Assembly: GCA_003535195.1 (NCBI GenBank)
Contig: DOHN01000211.1
Span: forward strand, 11,669 to 18,944
Source: Ruminiclostridium sp.
Lineage (GTDB): Bacteria; Bacillota; Clostridia; DSM-8532
Length of the DNA: 7,276 nucleotides
Reading direction: 5' to 3'
Each line of letters opens with the position of its first letter. Position 1 is the first letter of the stretch. The notes below the pieces were generated by a model. It had not been told where the DNA came from, made no database searches, and worked only from the letters and a program-made list of their open reading frames with translations. This document shows, piece by piece, positions 4,572 to 7,276 of this stretch. Position numbers and translations under genes: made by a program.

Positions 4572-7276
4572 AATAGAGATGATAGCATACTTGATATCCT
4601 TAGGGAAAGAGAAAAAGAGCTGAATTGTCTGTATAAGATTGATGAAATTCTCTCGAATCATCAGTTGTCCATATCTGAGATATTCGATGAAATTGTTAAA
4701 ATTATGCCCATCGGCTGGAGATTCCCTGAATTATGTCATGTAAAAATTGTGTTTAATAATTCGTGTTATCAGACGCCTAATTTCCGCAGCTCCTCTATAA
4801 GCGATAAATGTAATATTAAGGCAAACAATAAGGTAGTAGGAAATATCGAAATCGTATATGTGGAGGATGTACCCAGAACAAGAGAAGGTTATTTTTTAGA
4901 AAAAGAAAGCAAATTAATAAAAAACATTGCTGACCGCATCGGGCAAATGGTTGTTTACCGCCAAATGTGCTCAGTTATGGATGGATGGGAATTATCAAAG
5001 CATCAGCCGGAGGCTTCAAAAAGTTTCGAAGAGTGGGAGATCATCGTTGATTTTTTGCGTCATACCAACCCGGACACACTTTTGCATATATGCAGAAAAT
5101 TAATTAACTATCTTCTGCTGGTTGGCATTAATGAAGCCTCCGATGTTTTGAATAATTCTGTTATCATAAAAAATTCTGACGAGGGATATACCAATTATCC
5201 CACCTTAATAGAGCCCCTTGAAGATGTTTCCTGTATTTGTGAAAAAGCTTTTATTCTCGCCCAAAAACATCTTTCCAATGATGCTATCACCATGAAGGTG
5301 AAACAATGGATACAGGAAGAAAAAGCCTATTCTTTGATTAAAGCCATCGGTTCCGTCTCTCCGTCTTTACGGAATATTATTGAGGAGATCCAAAAATATC
5401 ATAAAGTAATCAAGAGTAACGATATTGTATATTCTCCCCAGGAACGGTGGATTGCCGTCGGCCTCATTCATCATTTCTTATCGGACCGGTCTGAATTTGT
5501 CAATATTGCAAAGCAATACATCGGCTGCAAGGACTTTTTTGATATCACCAATCGGATCATCATCCCCATAGAGAGCCAGGGCAGAATCGGGGGCAAGGGC
5601 AGCGGACTGTTTCTTGCACAAAAAATTCTGGAAAAAGAAAGCGAAAACTTTCCTTTGCTCGATTCGATCAAAGTGCCTAAAACATGGCATATTGTCACCG
5701 ATGCCATTACGGAATTTCTGCAGTATAACAACCTTGAAGAGCTAAACGAGCAGAAATATAAAGAGCTCCAGGAAATAAGGATCGAATATCCGAATATTGT
5801 ACAGCTTGTAAAGAGCTCAAGGCTGCCGCCTGAAATTATAAAAAGTCTTTCTGTAGCGCTGGATGATTTTGGTGAAGTGCCCATTATTGTCCGGAGCTCC
5901 AGTATGCTTGAAGATCAAATCGGCGCCGGTTTTTCCGGGAAATACAAAAGCTTGTTTTTGGCTAACCAGGGCAGCAAGCAAAAGCGGCTAGAGGCTCTTG
6001 AAGATGCGGTGCTCGAAGTATACGCGTCGGTTTTCAGCGCCGATCCCATCCAATACCGAAAAGAACGGGGGCTTCTGGATATCCACGAAGAGATGGGGAT
6101 TATGATCCAGGAAGTGGTCGGCAGAAAAGTCGGCAAATATTTCTTCCCTAATTTTTCGGGAGTTGCGTTTAGTAATAATGAATATCGCTGGTCTCCCCGC
6201 ATCAAGCGTGAGGATGGCCTGGTCCGCATGGTGCCGGGGCTGGGTACCCGTGCCGTGGACCGCCTGACCGATGATTTTCCCGTATTGATCTCTCCCGGCC
6301 AACCGGGGATTCGGGTGAATATCGTTCCGGAAGAGAGAAAGAGATATTCTCCTAAAAAAATGGATGTGATCAATCTTGAAGAGGAACAATTTGAAACAGT
6401 GGATATATCCTCGATATTAAGAGAATACGGAGATCAGATCCATGATATCGATAAAATGGTTTCTATATTTGAATTGAACCATATAAGAGATGCCAATAAA
6501 TTTGAAATTGACTTTAGAAAAGACGATCTTGTCGTTACCTTTGACAGGGTCCTGTCGGAATCGCCATACATTAAGCAAATCAGCATGATCTTAAAAACAC
6601 TTAAAGAAAAGATCGGGATGCCCGTAGATATCGAATTTGCCTCGGATGGACAGCAGTTATACTTATTGCAGTGCAGGCCCCAAAGCTTTGTGACTGATAA
6701 GGCCCCTGCCCCTATCCCGAAGGATATTCCCGATAAAGATATTATTTTTTCAGCCGACCGCTATGTATCAAACGGGGTAATCGGCAATATTTCTCATATC
6801 GTATACGTAGATCCGGAAGAATACAATAAGGTAGATGAACTGGAGGATCTTAATCATATAGGCAAAGTGGTGGGAATGCTGAATTCCGTGCTTCCAAGAC
6901 GGCAATTCATACTGATAGGGCCGGGACGCTGGGGAAGCCGCGGCGATATCAAATTGGGAGTAAAGGTTACTTATGCGGATATATGCAATACGGCCGTATT
7001 AATTGAGGTGGCCAGGAAAAAGACCGGTTACCTGCCTGAACTGTCTTTTGGAACGCATTTCTTTCAGGATTTGGTGGAGGCAAATATATACTATTTGCCG
7101 CTGTACCCGGATGAGGAAGGAATCATTTTTAATGCCGCCTTTCTGTCCAGGCAAAAGAACATTTTGAAAGAGATCTTTCCGAAATATCAATTTTTAGAGG
7201 ATGTCGTAAAGGTCATCAGCATACCGGAATCCACTTACGGAAAAGTCCTGAAAATACAGATGAATGCCGAGCTGGA
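4569..7276 (+). CDS. GAF-like sensor plus PEP/pyruvate-binding ATP-grasp protein, 3' end cut by window
   Basis: The frame is open from ATG 4569 to the right edge, 902 codons with no stop, so the C-terminus is missing. Residues 1-131 look like a GAF-type sensor region as found before histidine kinases and in related ATP-grasp proteins: a helix with LNCLYKIDEIL, then MPIGWRFPELCHVKI, VVGNIEIVYVE and a closing helix EKESKLIKNIADRIG. Residues about 150-330 are a mostly helical linker. From about 335 to 710 comes the nucleotide-binding domain of pyruvate phosphate dikinase/PEP synthase (PPDK_N): GGKGSGL (341-347), VRSSSMLED (441-449) with GAGFSGKY after it, and closing LLQCRPQSF (699-707). A further domain holds IGPGRWGSRGD (783-793) and FGTHFFQDL (827-835), known to me from other PEP-synthase-like proteins of unclear role. 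No TGGxxSHxA phosphohistidine motif is seen. ATP-dependent phosphotransfer is likely; the substrate is unknown. No membrane segment is visible. Probably cotranscribed with GDH. Confidence 0.85.
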   Translation, partial: MNRDDSILDILREREKELNCLYKIDEILSNHQLSISEIFDEIVKIMPIGWRFPELCHVKIVFNNSCYQTPNFRSSSISDKCNIKANNKVVGNIEIVYVEDVPRTREGYFLEKESKLIKNIADRIGQMVVYRQMCSVMDGWELSKHQPEASKSFEEWEIIVDFLRHTNPDTLLHICRKLINYLLLVGINEASDVLNNSVIIKNSDEGYTNYPTLIEPLEDVSCICEKAFILAQKHLSNDAITMKVKQWIQEEKAYSLIKAIGSVSPSLRNIIEEIQKYHKVIKSNDIVYSPQERWIAVGLIHHFLSDRSEFVNIAKQYIGCKDFFDITNRIIIPIESQGRIGGKGSGLFLAQKILEKESENFPLLDSIKVPKTWHIVTDAITEFLQYNNLEELNEQKYKELQEIRIEYPNIVQLVKSSRLPPEIIKSLSVALDDFGEVPIIVRSSSMLEDQIGAGFSGKYKSLFLANQGSKQKRLEALEDAVLEVYASVFSADPIQYRKERGLLDIHEEMGIMIQEVVGRKVGKYFFPNFSGVAFSNNEYRWSPRIKREDGLVRMVPGLGTRAVDRLTDDFPVLISPGQPGIRVNIVPEERKRYSPKKMDVINLEEEQFETVDISSILREYGDQIHDIDKMVSIFELNHIRDANKFEIDFRKDDLVVTFDRVLSESPYIKQISMILKTLKEKIGMPVDIEFASDGQQLYLLQCRPQSFVTDKAPAPIPKDIPDKDIIFSADRYVSNGVIGNISHIVYVDPEEYNKVDELEDLNHIGKVVGMLNSVLPRRQFILIGPGRWGSRGDIKLGVKVTYADICNTAVLIEVARKKTGYLPELSFGTHFFQDLVEANIYYLPLYPDEEGIIFNAAFLSRQKNILKEIFPKYQFLEDVVKVISIPESTYGKVLKIQMNAEL

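Noticed and set aside
5471..6389. Several minus-strand open frames of 70-152 codons opposite the ATP-grasp gene
   Set aside because: They overlap one another and lie under a plus-strand frame with clear PPDK_N motifs; none shows domain features or a convincing start.
4569..7276. Annotation of the last gene as a conventional PEP synthase (ppsA)
   Set aside because: The ATP-grasp motifs fit, but no phosphohistidine or PEP-binding domain is visible, and the N-terminal sensor region and GPGRWGS domain are not part of the standard enzyme.

Overview
The window reads as chromosomal DNA from an anaerobic, clostridia-like member of the Bacillota. This is an inference from several things: purine-rich AGGAG-type Shine-Dalgarno sites, a consensus housekeeping (SigA-type) promoter at 3179-3207, all genes on one strand with tight spacing, a mid-range and uneven base composition, and a gene set suited to amino-acid fermentation. 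I cannot name a genus. There is no sign of a transposon, phage, CRISPR array, tRNA or rRNA.

Left half (1-3081) looks like one transcription unit. It holds the 3' end of a polytopic membrane protein resembling nucleoside-recognition (Gate) domain transporters (1-500), then a possible 38-codon ORF that exactly fills the gap (503-619). After these come an M24 metallopeptidase of the Xaa-Pro dipeptidase/aminopeptidase type with all five metal ligands (616-1686) and a CyuA/UPF0597 L-cysteine desulfidase or serine dehydratase-like iron-sulfur lyase (1753-3081). A 165-bp gap follows, with at best a weak terminator and then a textbook promoter, TTGACA-17 bp-TATAAT.

Right half (3247-7276) is a second unit driven by that promoter. 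It holds a hexameric-type glutamate dehydrogenase (3247-4533) and, 35 bp on, a long ORF that starts at 4569 and runs uninterrupted off the right edge (902 codons visible). I translated this last gene by hand. It has an N-terminal GAF-like sensor region, a helical linker, an ATP-grasp domain of the pyruvate phosphate dikinase/PEP synthase kind, and a C-terminal domain with a GPGRWGS motif. The usual PEP-synthase phosphohistidine and PEP-binding modules are not seen in the part visible.

Together the genes suggest a route from peptides to amino acids (membrane protein plus M24 peptidase), then to ammonia and sulfide (CyuA) and to 2-oxoglutarate, NAD(P)H and ammonia (glutamate dehydrogenase). The sensor/ATP-grasp protein is the most unusual item and may connect energy or metabolite state to this catabolism. 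That link rests on gene order only.
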